Source: Amycolatopsis bartoniae
GTDB lineage: Bacteria > Actinomycetota > Actinomycetes > Mycobacteriales > Pseudonocardiaceae
DNA: 64,000 bases
NCBI RefSeq assembly: GCF_014191255.1
Contig: NZ_JACHWH010000001.1
Coordinates: 620,001-684,000 of the forward strand
Direction: 5' to 3'
In this document: one piece after another, positions 43,371-51,768 of the stretch
Layout of the letters: each line of letters begins with the position of its first letter
Numbering within the stretch: position 1 is the stretch's first letter
Position numbers and translations under genes: made by a program
Notes under the pieces: model-generated
What the model saw: only the letters and a program-made list of their open reading frames with translations
Database searches by the model: none
Told to the model about the DNA's origin: nothing

Positions 43371-44903
43371 ATGACCCCCGCGCGGAACACCGCTGGGCGC
43401 GTCGCGTTCGTGGGCTCGGGCCCAGGCGACGCCGGATTGTTGACCGTTCGAGCCCAGGAACTGCTGGCCAAGGCCGAGGTCGTGGTGATCGACCCCGACG
43501 TGCCCGCCGGTGTGCTCGCCGCCGCCAGTGCGGACGCCGAGGTGCGTCCCGCCGTCGGCGACCCGGGTGAGGTGGCGAAGGACCTGGCCGGGGAGGCGAA
43601 GGCGGGCCGGCTCGTGCTGCGGCTCGTCAGCGGCGACCCGCTGACCCTGCCCGCCGTCGTCGCCGAGGTGCAGGCGGTGGGCAAGACCAGCGCCGTGTTC
43701 GAGATCGTGCCCGGGGTTTCGCCCGGGGTCGCGGTGCCCGCGTACGCCGGGATCGCGCTGGGCGGTACGTACGCCGAGGTGGACGTCCGTGGTGACGTCG
43801 ACTGGGCGGGACTGGCCCGCACGCCGGGCCCGGTCGTGCTGCACGCGACGTCGGCGCACCTGGCCGAGGCGGCGGGCGCGCTGGTCGAGCACGGTCTCGC
43901 GGCGCAGACGCCCGTCGCGGTGACGTCGAACGGCACGATCAACACGCAGCGCACGCTGGACAGCACGCTGGCCACGCTGGCGCAGGACGCGGGCGAGCTG
44001 GTGGGCCCGCTGGTCGTCACGATCGGTGAGGCCGCCGGGCAGCGGTCGAAGCTGTCGTGGTGGGAGTCGCGGGCGCTGTACGGCTGGAAGGTGCTGGTGC
44101 CGCGGACGAAGGAGCAGGCCGGCGAGATGGCCGAGCGCCTGCGCCAGCACGGTGCGACGTCGCACGAGGTGCCGACGATTTCGGTGGAGCCGCCGCGCAG
44201 CCCGGCGCAGATGGAGCGTTCGGTGAAGGGCCTGGTCGACGGCCGGTACCAGTGGATCGTCTTCACCTCGGCGAATGCGGTGCGTGCGGTGTGGGAGAAG
44301 TTCGAGGAGTTCGGGCTGGATGCCAGGGCCTTCTCGGGCGTGAAGATCGCGTGTGTCGGCGAGGCGACGGCGGAGCGCGTCCGTGCGTTCGGCATCAACC
44401 CGGAGTTGATTCCGAAGGGCGAGCAGTCGAGCGAGGGGCTGCTGGCGGAGTTCCCGCCGTACGACGACATCCTGGATCCGGTCAACCGCGTGCTGTTGCC
44501 GAGGGCCGACATCGCCACGGAGACGCTCTCGGCGGGCCTGGTGGAGCGCGGCTGGGAGGTCGACGACGTGACGGCGTACCGGACCGTGCGCGCCGCCCCG
44601 CCGCCCGCGGAGACCCGCGAGATGATCAAGACGGGCGGTTTCGACGCGGTGTGCTTCACGTCGTCGTCGACGGTCCGGAACCTGGTCGGCATCGCGGGCA
44701 AGCCGCACACCAGGACGCTGGTCGCGTGCATCGGCCCGAAGACCGCGGAGACCGCGGTGGAGTTCGGCCTGCGCGTGGACGTCCAGCCGGAGAAGGCGGA
44801 CGTCCCCAGCCTGGTCGACGCACTGGCCGCCCACGCGGCGAAGCTCCGCGCCGAGGGCGCCCTGCCGCCGCCCCGAAAGGCCAAGCGGACGCGACGGAGT
44901 TGA
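43371..44903 (+). CDS. hemD: Bifunctional uroporphyrinogen-III methyltransferase/synthase (CobA-HemD fusion)
   Basis: A 510-residue fusion. The N-terminal SUMT-like domain (about 1-235) has VAFVGSGPGDAGLLT and EIVPGVSPGVAVPAYAGIAL; the usual KGGDPFIFGRG loop is degenerate (RLVSGDPLTLPAV), so methylase activity is doubtful. The C-terminal uroporphyrinogen-III synthase domain (about 240-495) has WIVFTSANAVRAVWEKF and AVCFTSSSTVRNLVG, as in active HemD. A basic tail KAKRTRRS ends it. The last gene of rex-hemACD, followed by a long hairpin. Confidence 0.93.
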   Translation: MTPARNTAGRVAFVGSGPGDAGLLTVRAQELLAKAEVVVIDPDVPAGVLAAASADAEVRPAVGDPGEVAKDLAGEAKAGRLVLRLVSGDPLTLPAVVAEVQAVGKTSAVFEIVPGVSPGVAVPAYAGIALGGTYAEVDVRGDVDWAGLARTPGPVVLHATSAHLAEAAGALVEHGLAAQTPVAVTSNGTINTQRTLDSTLATLAQDAGELVGPLVVTIGEAAGQRSKLSWWESRALYGWKVLVPRTKEQAGEMAERLRQHGATSHEVPTISVEPPRSPAQMERSVKGLVDGRYQWIVFTSANAVRAVWEKFEEFGLDARAFSGVKIACVGEATAERVRAFGINPELIPKGEQSSEGLLAEFPPYDDILDPVNRVLLPRADIATETLSAGLVERGWEVDDVTAYRTVRAAPPPAETREMIKTGGFDAVCFTSSSTVRNLVGIAGKPHTRTLVACIGPKTAETAVEFGLRVDVQPEKADVPSLVDALAAHAAKLRAEGALPPPRKAKRTRRS

Positions 44904-44924
44904 GCGGAGGAAATTAACTTGTGT

Positions 44925-44968
44925 AAATGGTTAGCGGGCGTCGCCCTGTCGGCGCCCGCTAACCATTT
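44925..44968 (+). terminator. Long perfect inverted repeat after hemD
   Basis: Two perfectly complementary 16-base arms (44925-44940 and 44953-44968, AAATGGTTAGCGGGCG and its complement) flank a 12-base loop, 21 bases after the hemD stop. It probably terminates the rex-hem transcript. It also lies exactly at the start of the low-G+C insert, so it could be a mobile-element end. Confidence 0.65.
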
Positions 44969-45424
44969 GCGGTATTGTTCAAATATCACTGAATCTGAGT
45001 GAGGCTAGCCGCTTCCCGCTGGAACGAATAGTGAGAAAAGGCGGCGAATCAGAAGACTTTCGTGAGAGTAGCCAGCGTGGTGTGATGTTGTAGTCTTTCT
45101 GGTGCTCCGCCTTCCCTGTCACTACAGATCCTATTGAAGCGGTGCCATTTCAGCTTTCCGATTAAGTAATCGCTCTTATGTAGCGATCATAGAGTTCGGC
45201 GTCGCCTGGCTAGGTCGCGAGCCAACCTATCGCGGGTGTTGTCAGTATTTGAGAATATCCACTCGCATCGCGTATGGATGATGCTCTTTTTTGGTCGGTC
45301 AAGTTATTCGTGGTGCACCTACTATCTACATTCCTCTCTGGCGAAACGAAGCCTCAGGCGACCTCAACGGGCCTCGCCTACTGTTGCACTAGGGAAGCGT
45401 GTCAAACCAGGAAAGTGGACCTTG
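44969..45424 (+). other. A/T-rich intergenic stretch at the left side of the hem island
   Basis: About 455 bases with base composition well below the flanking chromosome and no convincing gene. An in-frame upstream extension of the pyruvyltransferase frame begins at a TTG (45236) but has no family resemblance. The stretch probably contains the promoter for that gene. Confidence 0.5.
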
Positions 45425-46642
45425 ATGAGTAATCCTAGCAAGTCGTCAAAACGTGTCGCGGTGATCACTGCGCCGAATCTTGGCTGGGTGAACGCCGGCA
45501 TGGTGACCGTGGATCTCGCCTTCGAGGCCATGAGGAAGCGAATGGGTGGGGGTGTTCAGGCCGACTGGTATAGCCTGCATCCAGCTGAAGTTCGATCATT
45601 CAGAAGGGATGTCCGACCCGAAGACCTTCCATTTTGCTCCTCTTCGGTAATAGACCGCCTGCAAGAAATCTATGAGCATGACGCGGTGATTTTTTGGGGT
45701 GACTTCCTGCATGCGCGGCACTATCTGGAGCAGGATGCCATTATCAACCTGAAGCTTCATGGGCACCTCAATGATCTTGGTGCAATGCGTTCCTTATTGC
45801 ACCAGACAATGTTGTTCAGGGATGCGTCTGACGATGTTCTGTCGAAGACGCTGCTCTATGGCGGCACGCTTCTGCATAATTCGCAGAGTGATTATGCGGA
45901 TGAGGGCTACTGCTCGGCATTCAGTCGCCTTATTACTCAGGCGAACGCGGTGTGGGTTCGTGATCCGCTCTCGGCAGCGAAGGTGAAGCATTGGCGGCAG
46001 AATAGTGCTATCGACCACTTTGGCACGGACGCGGCTATGCTGCTTCAACCTGGGGACCTCGATCTACTTCCGACGACCGGATGGGCTGACGAAATCCCGA
46101 AGGAAGAAGTTGCTGGGGTCTTCCTCGGCAACCGGACGCGGGTACCACGATGGTTTTACCGGTTTGCCCAAGGCCTCGCCAACCAGACCGGTACGCAACT
46201 GGAGTGGTTGCCATGGTATGACAGCCCGAGGTTCCGTACTAGGCACATGAACACTCGGCCAGAGAAGGAGCGCACGCTCGGGGATGTGTTCGCCGCTTTG
46301 TCCAGGTACAAGTTCATAGTTACCGACACGTACCACCTCTGTGTCAATTCCTGGCGCGCCGGAACGCCCGCAATTTGTATCGGATCCCCACAGCCTGCAA
46401 ATGACTCTCTGGAAGGTTTACTTACGCTGAATGATTTGAAGAAATACGTTTTCTATAGCGCTTATGATGCTGCTGACTTTTTCGTTTCCACTTCCGAAAG
46501 TTCCCACAGAGCGCGGGCTGGCCATTTTGACCGTCTGCTCCAGTTGTTGGAGGGCGGTTTCGAGCCGGTAGTACATAGGATGCAATTGCACGCCAAGCGC
46601 TCTGCAGGAAGCTTCGAAAAAACTCTCAGGGGCTTGCTATGA
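45425..46642 (+). CDS. Polysaccharide pyruvyl transferase family protein
   Basis: A 405-residue protein of the PF04230 type. It opens with RVAVITAPNLGWVNAGMV (nucleotide-sugar-transferase-like first strand) and has the family C-terminal block KFIVTDTYHLCVNSWRAGTPAICIG, where a His in a Tyr-His-x3-Asn-x-Trp-Arg-x-Gly setting is typical. Such enzymes add pyruvate ketals to glycans or modify sugars. GC-poor codons mark it as foreign. ATG 45425 has AGGAAAG upstream. It is convergent with a FAD oxidoreductase gene and no other glycan genes are nearby. Confidence 0.75.
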   Translation: MSNPSKSSKRVAVITAPNLGWVNAGMVTVDLAFEAMRKRMGGGVQADWYSLHPAEVRSFRRDVRPEDLPFCSSSVIDRLQEIYEHDAVIFWGDFLHARHYLEQDAIINLKLHGHLNDLGAMRSLLHQTMLFRDASDDVLSKTLLYGGTLLHNSQSDYADEGYCSAFSRLITQANAVWVRDPLSAAKVKHWRQNSAIDHFGTDAAMLLQPGDLDLLPTTGWADEIPKEEVAGVFLGNRTRVPRWFYRFAQGLANQTGTQLEWLPWYDSPRFRTRHMNTRPEKERTLGDVFAALSRYKFIVTDTYHLCVNSWRAGTPAICIGSPQPANDSLEGLLTLNDLKKYVFYSAYDAADFFVSTSESSHRARAGHFDRLLQLLEGGFEPVVHRMQLHAKRSAGSFEKTLRGLL

Positions 46643-46643
46643 T

Positions 46644-46689
46644 TTCTTAATCATCGGCTACTTCTCTTCTTAATCATCGGCTACTTCTC
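46644..46689. repeat. Perfect 23-bp tandem duplication at the convergent gene junction
   Basis: Two head-to-tail copies (46644-46666 and 46667-46689) are identical. The right copy contains the last 9 bases, including the stop codon, of the minus-strand FAD oxidoreductase gene; the left copy is spare sequence just after the pyruvyltransferase stop. Such a duplication reads like replication slippage or a repair or insertion scar. Confidence 0.9.
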
Positions 46690-48945
46690 GTAACAAAGCA
46701 GTTCAAAAATTGCTAACGGGGTATCGCCGTGGCTGCCAAGCAATTGAATAGTTAGCTCGGATGTTTCGACGGGAGGATTAAAGATATGGACATTCCGAGT
46801 TTGGTGATTGTTGCACTGTTCGACGATGACTCGACTACCAGCGCGTACAATGTAGTCGCTAACGCAGAAGGGCATCGCGGCCTCGTGGTGCCGGGTTATA
46901 ACTGATTCCATAGCGTGGTCGAAGTCAGTGTCAAAAGCGAGTACGAGTTTCCCAATCTTTTTCGTCGCGGACCATAGTAGCAAGAGTTCTGGTTCGCTGT
47001 CTTGCGGGTCTGCAACCCATGCGTTTGGGCTTGCGGTAGGACGTGCGAATCCGTTACGGACGTTTTCACGCCCGAATGGGTGAATGGGTGGCTCGATACT
47101 GATGGCCAAATTTTGTCCATGTGGTCGACGTTCGGGTGACCAAAATTCTATTCGCGGTCGGCCGATCACGTCGTCTCGTTCTTGTGTATCCCTGTGTCTA
47201 ACTGAGACTAGGCCGGTCAACCGTTGTTCGCTCGTACGGACTGCTACGTATTTATTGCGCATAAAACAGAAAAAGACATATCGCTCTTCGGTGAGATTAG
47301 CGTTGATATCAATTTTGAGATGCTGTCCATCGCCGACGTTTAGTTCGAACTGCTGGACGTCGAGGACCATGTCCGGCGTGTAGTCGTCCGGTGTCCTGCC
47401 AGTGCGGGCTTCAAAATGGAGTGTGGTTGGTGCGGCGACATCGACGATAAACGTCACTTGGGGTAGTCGGCCGGGGGGAAGGGGAATCAGTTGTGCCCGC
47501 GAGGTGCTCAACGGTACGCTGGGACCATCGGGTGGAAGTTCCGTTAGCACAAACTCACTTGAGGTGTGCACCTCGGCTTCTTGAACTAAATTTTCTGGAT
47601 CTTCCAGCGGCACCCCAGGGATATGCTGCCCCGTGCGGAGCAGTTGTCGGCGTAATTCGCGCATCCGTCCGCTTTCTAGCAGGGCGATGGGGTCGAGTTC
47701 GTCTCGAGCGCAAAGCGCGGCTGCCATGCCCACGGCTTGTCCCATATGGGCGCATGTGGCCATTACGCGAGTGGAACCGAATGCGACATGGGTGGCGCTG
47801 ATCAGGCGGCCACCGAGGAACAGATTTGGTACGCTCCTGCTGAGTAGACAGCGATAAGGGATCTGATATATCCCTCGCGGCCACAGCAAATTTGCGGCGG
47901 GATATTCGCTAAAGATGCCATCGGCCGGGTGAAGATCGATTGCCCAGCCTCCGAAAGCTACGGCGTCGCCATGTCGGGCTTGTTCGATTATATCTTTCTG
48001 GTGGAGCATGTAGTGACCTTCGAAGCGACGACTTTCACGCTTCCCGGCGATGGTTCCGATCCATTCAAGCGTGAGATTCTCTGCATCTGGGTACTTGCCT
48101 GAATTCTTCAAGTGATCCCAAATGCCGTATACAATTTTCCAGAGTTCCCACTTAATCTGTTCGGCGTCGTTAATGGTATCAAGTCGGCCGCCGTGATCTA
48201 GCCACCAAAGCATGGCGCCGTACTCGTCGGTCTTAAAGTTTCGATATTGACTGGTCTCTGCTATGTCGAGACGTGCAAAGTTTGGGGGCGTGAATTTAAC
48301 CGGATGTCCTGCATTCTTGCTGTAGAAGAATAATGAGTTGGGTAGCAGTTCCCCGTACTCTTCTGAAGGTGCGAAGCCTTCGTCAAACTCTTGGTTGGAT
48401 TCCGCGCCGACACGAAATGAGGCCCCGGCAAGATAGCCCAGCGCGCCGTCGCCCGATGCATCGCAGAATAGTGGGGCGGAGAGTTTGTAGATTGTTTGGT
48501 TCTGGCTATTAAATCCGAGAACGAACGAAATCCGGTCCCCCTCTTTTTCGGAATTGATCAGCGAGGTGTTGAGCAAAAGCTTGATGTTAGGTTCTGCTGA
48601 TACCTTGTCAAGCAGTACGGCGTCGAAGAGTACGACATTTCCGTCTGGGTTTCGGTAGGTGTTCTCAACGAGGATCTCATCGATCACTCCGCCTTCCCGT
48701 GCCCACCGGTTGTTCACATTCATGTGGGCGTTCGCGCTCTGCACCCACAACCTGACTTCGCTGGATGCGTTGCCGCCGAGCACTGGCCGATCTTGCGCAA
48801 GGATCACCCGAGCCCCTGCCCGAGCGGCCGTGATGGCGCAGCACGTCCCCGCCATGCCGCCGCCGACGACCACGAGGTCAGCGTCCAAGTCCTCAACCCG
48901 GAATTCACGTCGGTCGGTACTCGGTACGATGAGGTTCTGATGCAC
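46681..48945 (-). CDS. FAD-dependent oxidoreductase with beta-rich C-terminal region
   Basis: A 754-residue protein. The N-terminal FAD domain (about 1-440) has the dinucleotide loop VVVGGGMAGTCCAITAARAG, RPVLGGNASSEVRLWV, FCDASGDGALGYLAG and a late FAD-binding segment NLFLGGRLISATHVAFGSTR. This FAD_oxidored family often acts on carbohydrates or related substrates. Residues about 480-754 look beta-sandwich-like. No signal peptide, membrane helix or haem motif is visible. A/T-rich codons indicate transfer. It faces the pyruvyltransferase gene, and the pair forms the cargo of the insert between hemD and hemB. Confidence 0.82.
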   Translation of the reverse strand: MHQNLIVPSTDRREFRVEDLDADLVVVGGGMAGTCCAITAARAGARVILAQDRPVLGGNASSEVRLWVQSANAHMNVNNRWAREGGVIDEILVENTYRNPDGNVVLFDAVLLDKVSAEPNIKLLLNTSLINSEKEGDRISFVLGFNSQNQTIYKLSAPLFCDASGDGALGYLAGASFRVGAESNQEFDEGFAPSEEYGELLPNSLFFYSKNAGHPVKFTPPNFARLDIAETSQYRNFKTDEYGAMLWWLDHGGRLDTINDAEQIKWELWKIVYGIWDHLKNSGKYPDAENLTLEWIGTIAGKRESRRFEGHYMLHQKDIIEQARHGDAVAFGGWAIDLHPADGIFSEYPAANLLWPRGIYQIPYRCLLSRSVPNLFLGGRLISATHVAFGSTRVMATCAHMGQAVGMAAALCARDELDPIALLESGRMRELRRQLLRTGQHIPGVPLEDPENLVQEAEVHTSSEFVLTELPPDGPSVPLSTSRAQLIPLPPGRLPQVTFIVDVAAPTTLHFEARTGRTPDDYTPDMVLDVQQFELNVGDGQHLKIDINANLTEERYVFFCFMRNKYVAVRTSEQRLTGLVSVRHRDTQERDDVIGRPRIEFWSPERRPHGQNLAISIEPPIHPFGRENVRNGFARPTASPNAWVADPQDSEPELLLLWSATKKIGKLVLAFDTDFDHAMESVITRHHEAAMPFCVSDYIVRAGSRVIVEQCNNHQTRNVHIFNPPVETSELTIQLLGSHGDTPLAIFELLCYEK

Positions 48946-49148
48946 CTAAGATCACTTTCCTGTCCATGGTAGTGCGACCAAGGAGTTGCAGGGTCGCGCA
49001 TGAGAAAGAGCTTCAGAAGGAAAGTGTTCGTAGTCGGTCTTACCGTGCCAGGCTTGTCCACACAAGTCTCAGGCCTGACCTTCATCGATGCCCACCGCAA
49101 CTCGACGGCGTCTGACCAACCCCAACCACTGGGAGTACCGTCGTTGGC

Positions 49149-50120
49149 GTGTTTCCCGAGCATCGTCCCCGGAGGTTGCGGACCACTCCCGCCATGCGGC
49201 GGCTCGTGAGTGAGACCACGCTCCGTCCCCGCCAGCTGATCCTGCCCATGTTCGTCGCGGAGGGGCTTGAGCAGCCGCGGCCCATCGCGAGCATGCCTGG
49301 GGTTGTCCAGCACACCCGGGAGAGCCTGCGCAAGGCCGCCGTCGACGCGGTGCGCGCCGGGGTCGGCGGGCTCATGCTGTTCGGCATTCCGGAGCGCCGC
49401 GACGCCACCGGGTCCGCCGGCTGCGACGAGAACGGCATCCTCAACGTCGCCCTGCGCGACCTGCGCAGCGAGCTCGGCGACGACACCGTGCTGATGGCCG
49501 ACACGTGCCTCGACGAGTTCACCGACCACGGTCACTGCGGTGTCCTCGACGCCGACGGCGGGGTCGACAACGACGCCACCCTCAAGCTGTACGCCGAGAT
49601 GGGCGTGGCACAGGCCGAAGCCGGGGCGCACCTGCTCGGGCCCAGCGGCATGATGGACGGCCAGGTCGGCGTGATCCGCGAGGCGCTCGACGACGCCGGC
49701 TACCAGGACACCGGCATCCTCGCCTACTCCGCCAAGTACGCGAGCGCCTTCTACGGCCCCTTCCGCGAGGCCGTCGATTCGCAGCTCAAGGGCGACCGCA
49801 AGACCTACCAGCAGGACCCGGGCAACGCGCGCGAGGCACTGCGCGAGATCGAGCTGGACGTCGCCGAGGGCGCGGACGCCATCATGATCAAGCCCGCGCT
49901 GTCGTACCTCGACGTGCTGCGCGCTGCCGCCGAGGTCTCGCCCGTGCCGGTGGCCGCGTACAACATCTCCGGCGAGTACGCGATGGTCGAGGCGGCCGCC
50001 GCGAACGGCTGGCTCGACCGCGAGCGCACCATCCTCGAGGTGCTCACGTCGATCCGCCGCGCCGGCGCCGACATGATCCTCACCTACTGGGCCACCGAAG
50101 CCGCCGCCTGGCTCGACTAG
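49149..50120 (+). CDS. hemB: Delta-aminolevulinic acid dehydratase (porphobilinogen synthase)
   Basis: A 323-residue enzyme condensing two ALA molecules to porphobilinogen. One active-site Lys is in [19 protein letters not shown] and the Schiff-base Lys in [12 protein letters not shown]. The metal loop reads [15 protein letters not shown]; one Cys of the three-Cys zinc site is Asp, which suggests a magnesium-type or mixed enzyme. The GTG start at 49149 gives normal length. It is normally right after hemD but is here separated by the low-G+C insert, so it must have its own promoter. The 3' end is part of a tandem repeat. Confidence 0.96.
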   Translation: MFPEHRPRRLRTTPAMRRLVSETTLRPRQLILPMFVAEGLEQPRPIASMPGVVQHTRESLRKAAVDAVRAGVGGLMLFGIPERRDATGSAGCDENGILNVALRDLRSELGDDTVLMADTCLDEFTDHGHCGVLDADGGVDNDATLKLYAEMGVAQAEAGAHLLGPSGMMDGQVGVIREALDDAGYQDTGILAYSAKYASAFYGPFREAVDSQLKGDRKTYQQDPGNAREALREIELDVAEGADAIMIKPALSYLDVLRAAAEVSPVPVAAYNISGEYAMVEAAAANGWLDRERTILEVLTSIRRAGADMILTYWATEAAAWLD

Positions 50121-50412
50121 GGAGTGGCCGCTGGCTGGTTCGGCTGGGCCACCGAAGTCGCCGCCTGGCTCGGCCGGGAGTGGCCGCCGCCTGGCTTGGC
50201 TGAAGAGTGGCCGTCAGTCGCTCAACTGCGGAGCGGTCGCCGCCTGGCTGAGCTGGGGATCGCCCGCGATTTGGCTGGATTGGGGAGCGGCCGCCGTCTG
50301 GCTCGGCCAGGGATTGGCTGCCGCCTGGCCCGGCCGGGAGCGGCCGCGGTCTGGCCCGGCTGGGCTGCCGAAGGTCGCCACCTCGCTCGGCTGGAGACTG
50401 GCCCTCGGCTGG
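50088..50412 (+). repeat. Degenerate tandem repeats derived from the 3' end of hemB
   Basis: A 57-bp unit covering the hemB end (50088-50144, encoding [10 protein letters not shown] and stop) is repeated at 50145-50201 with about 8 changes. Beyond it, roughly 27-bp units of the form GAGCGGCCGCCGCCTGGCTCGG continue to about 50412 with drift. The stretch 50121-50479 has no independently supported gene. The hemB frame stays open after the stop until a TGA at 50481-50483, four bases into the next gene's start. Confidence 0.8.
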
Positions 50413-50479
50413 GGAGCCCACCGCGAGCACCCGCCCCAGCCTCCGCTGCCCGGCGTCGCCCCACGGCTATCCTTCCCGG

Positions 50480-50995
50480 GTGACCGAATCGGACGATGAA
50501 CGCCGCGCGAAGGGGTTGCCGCCCGCGCCCGCACTGCCCGGTGAGGAGCCCGAGCGCTACGACCCACCCAAGCCGGTGCAGGTCTCGTTCTGGCTGTGGG
50601 TCGCTTCGGGCGTCGTCTTCATCATCGGGTACGCGATCATCTTCTTCGCCCGCGGCACCTTCATCGACCAGCTGATCAGGAACAACACCAACACCACCGC
50701 GACCCCCGACGACATCCGGCGCGGCACCACCGTGCTGCTGGCCGTCCTGCTGGTCGGCGCGATCTCGTTCGCGCTGCTGTACGTGCTGTTCGCCTACAAG
50801 GCCCGCCAGGGCACGCGCTCGGCCCGCACGGTGCTCACCGTCCTGATGGTCGTCACCCTCCTCTTCCAGCTCGTCGGCCAGTTCGCGAGCCTCGTCACGC
50901 TGATCGCCACGCTCCTCGGCCTGGTCGCGCTGCTGCTGATGTACCTGCCGAGCGCCAACCCGTACTTCCCGAAGGTCGGCCGCAAAGCATCGTGA
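50480..50995 (+). CDS. Membrane protein of unknown function (Rv0513-like)
   Basis: A 171-residue protein: a charged, Pro-rich N-terminus (RRAKGLPPAPALPGEEPERYDPP) then four hydrophobic helices (about 37-56, 85-106, 117-135, 137-158). It corresponds by position and size to the membrane protein downstream of hemB in mycobacteria. No catalytic motif is visible. The GTG start at 50480 is shared with the end of the repeat-derived open frame. It overlaps the next gene by 4 bases. Confidence 0.75.
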   Translation: MTESDDERRAKGLPPAPALPGEEPERYDPPKPVQVSFWLWVASGVVFIIGYAIIFFARGTFIDQLIRNNTNTTATPDDIRRGTTVLLAVLLVGAISFALLYVLFAYKARQGTRSARTVLTVLMVVTLLFQLVGQFASLVTLIATLLGLVALLLMYLPSANPYFPKVGRKAS

Positions 50996-51411
50996 GCGAG
51001 CCGCGGTTTCTCGAGTACGGCGCGAAGTGGACGGCGCTGCTCTACGGCCCGCTGTTCGCCCTCGCCGGGTACCTCGCCGAGCTGGCGACGGGCGCCACGC
51101 ACGCCGTCGCGTGGGTGCTCGTCGGGCTCGGGCTGGCCGCGATCACCGCGCCCTGGGTGCACGCGCGCCGCAGGTTCCTCACCGTCCGCGTCACCGACAC
51201 CGAGCTGTGGCAGGGCCGGGAGTCGCTTCCGCTGACCGACATCGCCGAGACCCGGGACGTCGGCACCCCCGCCGGTGCCCGCGTACTCGGCGGCGGCTGG
51301 AGCACGCCCCGCAAGTACGACGAGCTGCCGCTGCGGCTGACCGACGGCACGGTGGTCCTCGCCTGGGCGAAGGACACCGAAGCACTGCGTGCCGCGCTGG
51401 AGCGGTCGTGA
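50992..51411 (+). CDS. Small membrane protein, PH-like (DUF3093-type) domain
   Basis: A 139-residue protein with two membrane helices (about 10-31 and 36-54), then a beta-rich domain (RRFLTVRVTDTELWQGRESLPLTDI, EYD-LPLRLTDGTVVLAWAKD) resembling bacterial PH domains found in DUF3093-type proteins. Function unknown. It starts within the end of the previous gene (GTGA overlap) and is followed 13 bases later by another small membrane-protein gene, so these three likely form one unit leading to hemL. Confidence 0.65.
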   Translation: MSEPRFLEYGAKWTALLYGPLFALAGYLAELATGATHAVAWVLVGLGLAAITAPWVHARRRFLTVRVTDTELWQGRESLPLTDIAETRDVGTPAGARVLGGGWSTPRKYDELPLRLTDGTVVLAWAKDTEALRAALERS

Positions 51412-51424
51412 GACTCTGGCTCCC

Positions 51425-51757
51425 GTGAACACTCAGCCCAAGCTGCACCAGCCGCGACGCGCGCTGGTCGCCGCCGTCGAGGTGGTACTCGCGGCCGTCG
51501 CGATCTGGGGCGCGTTCCCGCTTTGGCACCACGCCGTGCGCACGCTCACCACGAACCTCGACGACGGCGTGGTCCTCACCTCGACGCGCCTGCTCGGCGA
51601 CTGGGTGGCCGCGTCGATCGGGCTGGGTCTCGTCGCCGCGCTCCTGCTGGTCGACGCCGTCCGCGAGGTGCTGCTCGCCGTCCGCGCGAAGCACCGGCCG
51701 AGGAACGAAGAGCAGGAGCCCGAGGGTGCCTTCCAGGGGCACCTCGACGAGGTGTGA
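51425..51757 (+). CDS. Small two-helix membrane protein of unknown function
   Basis: A 110-residue protein with two hydrophobic segments (about 15-35 and 61-80) and a charged C-terminus ([23 protein letters not shown]). GTG 51425 is favoured as the start because it directly follows the previous gene. Similar small membrane proteins lie between hemB and hemL in mycobacteria (Rv0514 region). It ends 11 bases before hemL. Confidence 0.65.
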   Translation: MNTQPKLHQPRRALVAAVEVVLAAVAIWGAFPLWHHAVRTLTTNLDDGVVLTSTRLLGDWVAASIGLGLVAALLLVDAVREVLLAVRAKHRPRNEEQEPEGAFQGHLDEV

Positions 51758-51768
51758 GACTGGCAGTC

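Noticed and set aside
45236-45424. Extended N-terminus of the pyruvyltransferase gene from a TTG at 45236
   Set aside because: The extra residues show no transferase similarity, and a better start with AGGAAAG upstream lies at ATG 45425.
44904-49148. Mobile element or prophage with its own integrase in the hem island
   Set aside because: The two genes are not recombinases, and no transposase, integrase, terminal repeat pair or tRNA attachment site is visible.
49000-49209. Open frame for a 69-residue protein upstream of hemB (MRKSFRRKVFVVGLT...)
   Set aside because: No ribosome site, no family resemblance, mixed codon use, and it runs through the hemB start in another frame; more likely island-edge and promoter sequence.
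50121-50412. CRISPR array suggested by about 27-base repeats
   Set aside because: Repeat units are directly adjacent without spacers, vary in length and are related to the hemB coding end; no cas genes are nearby.
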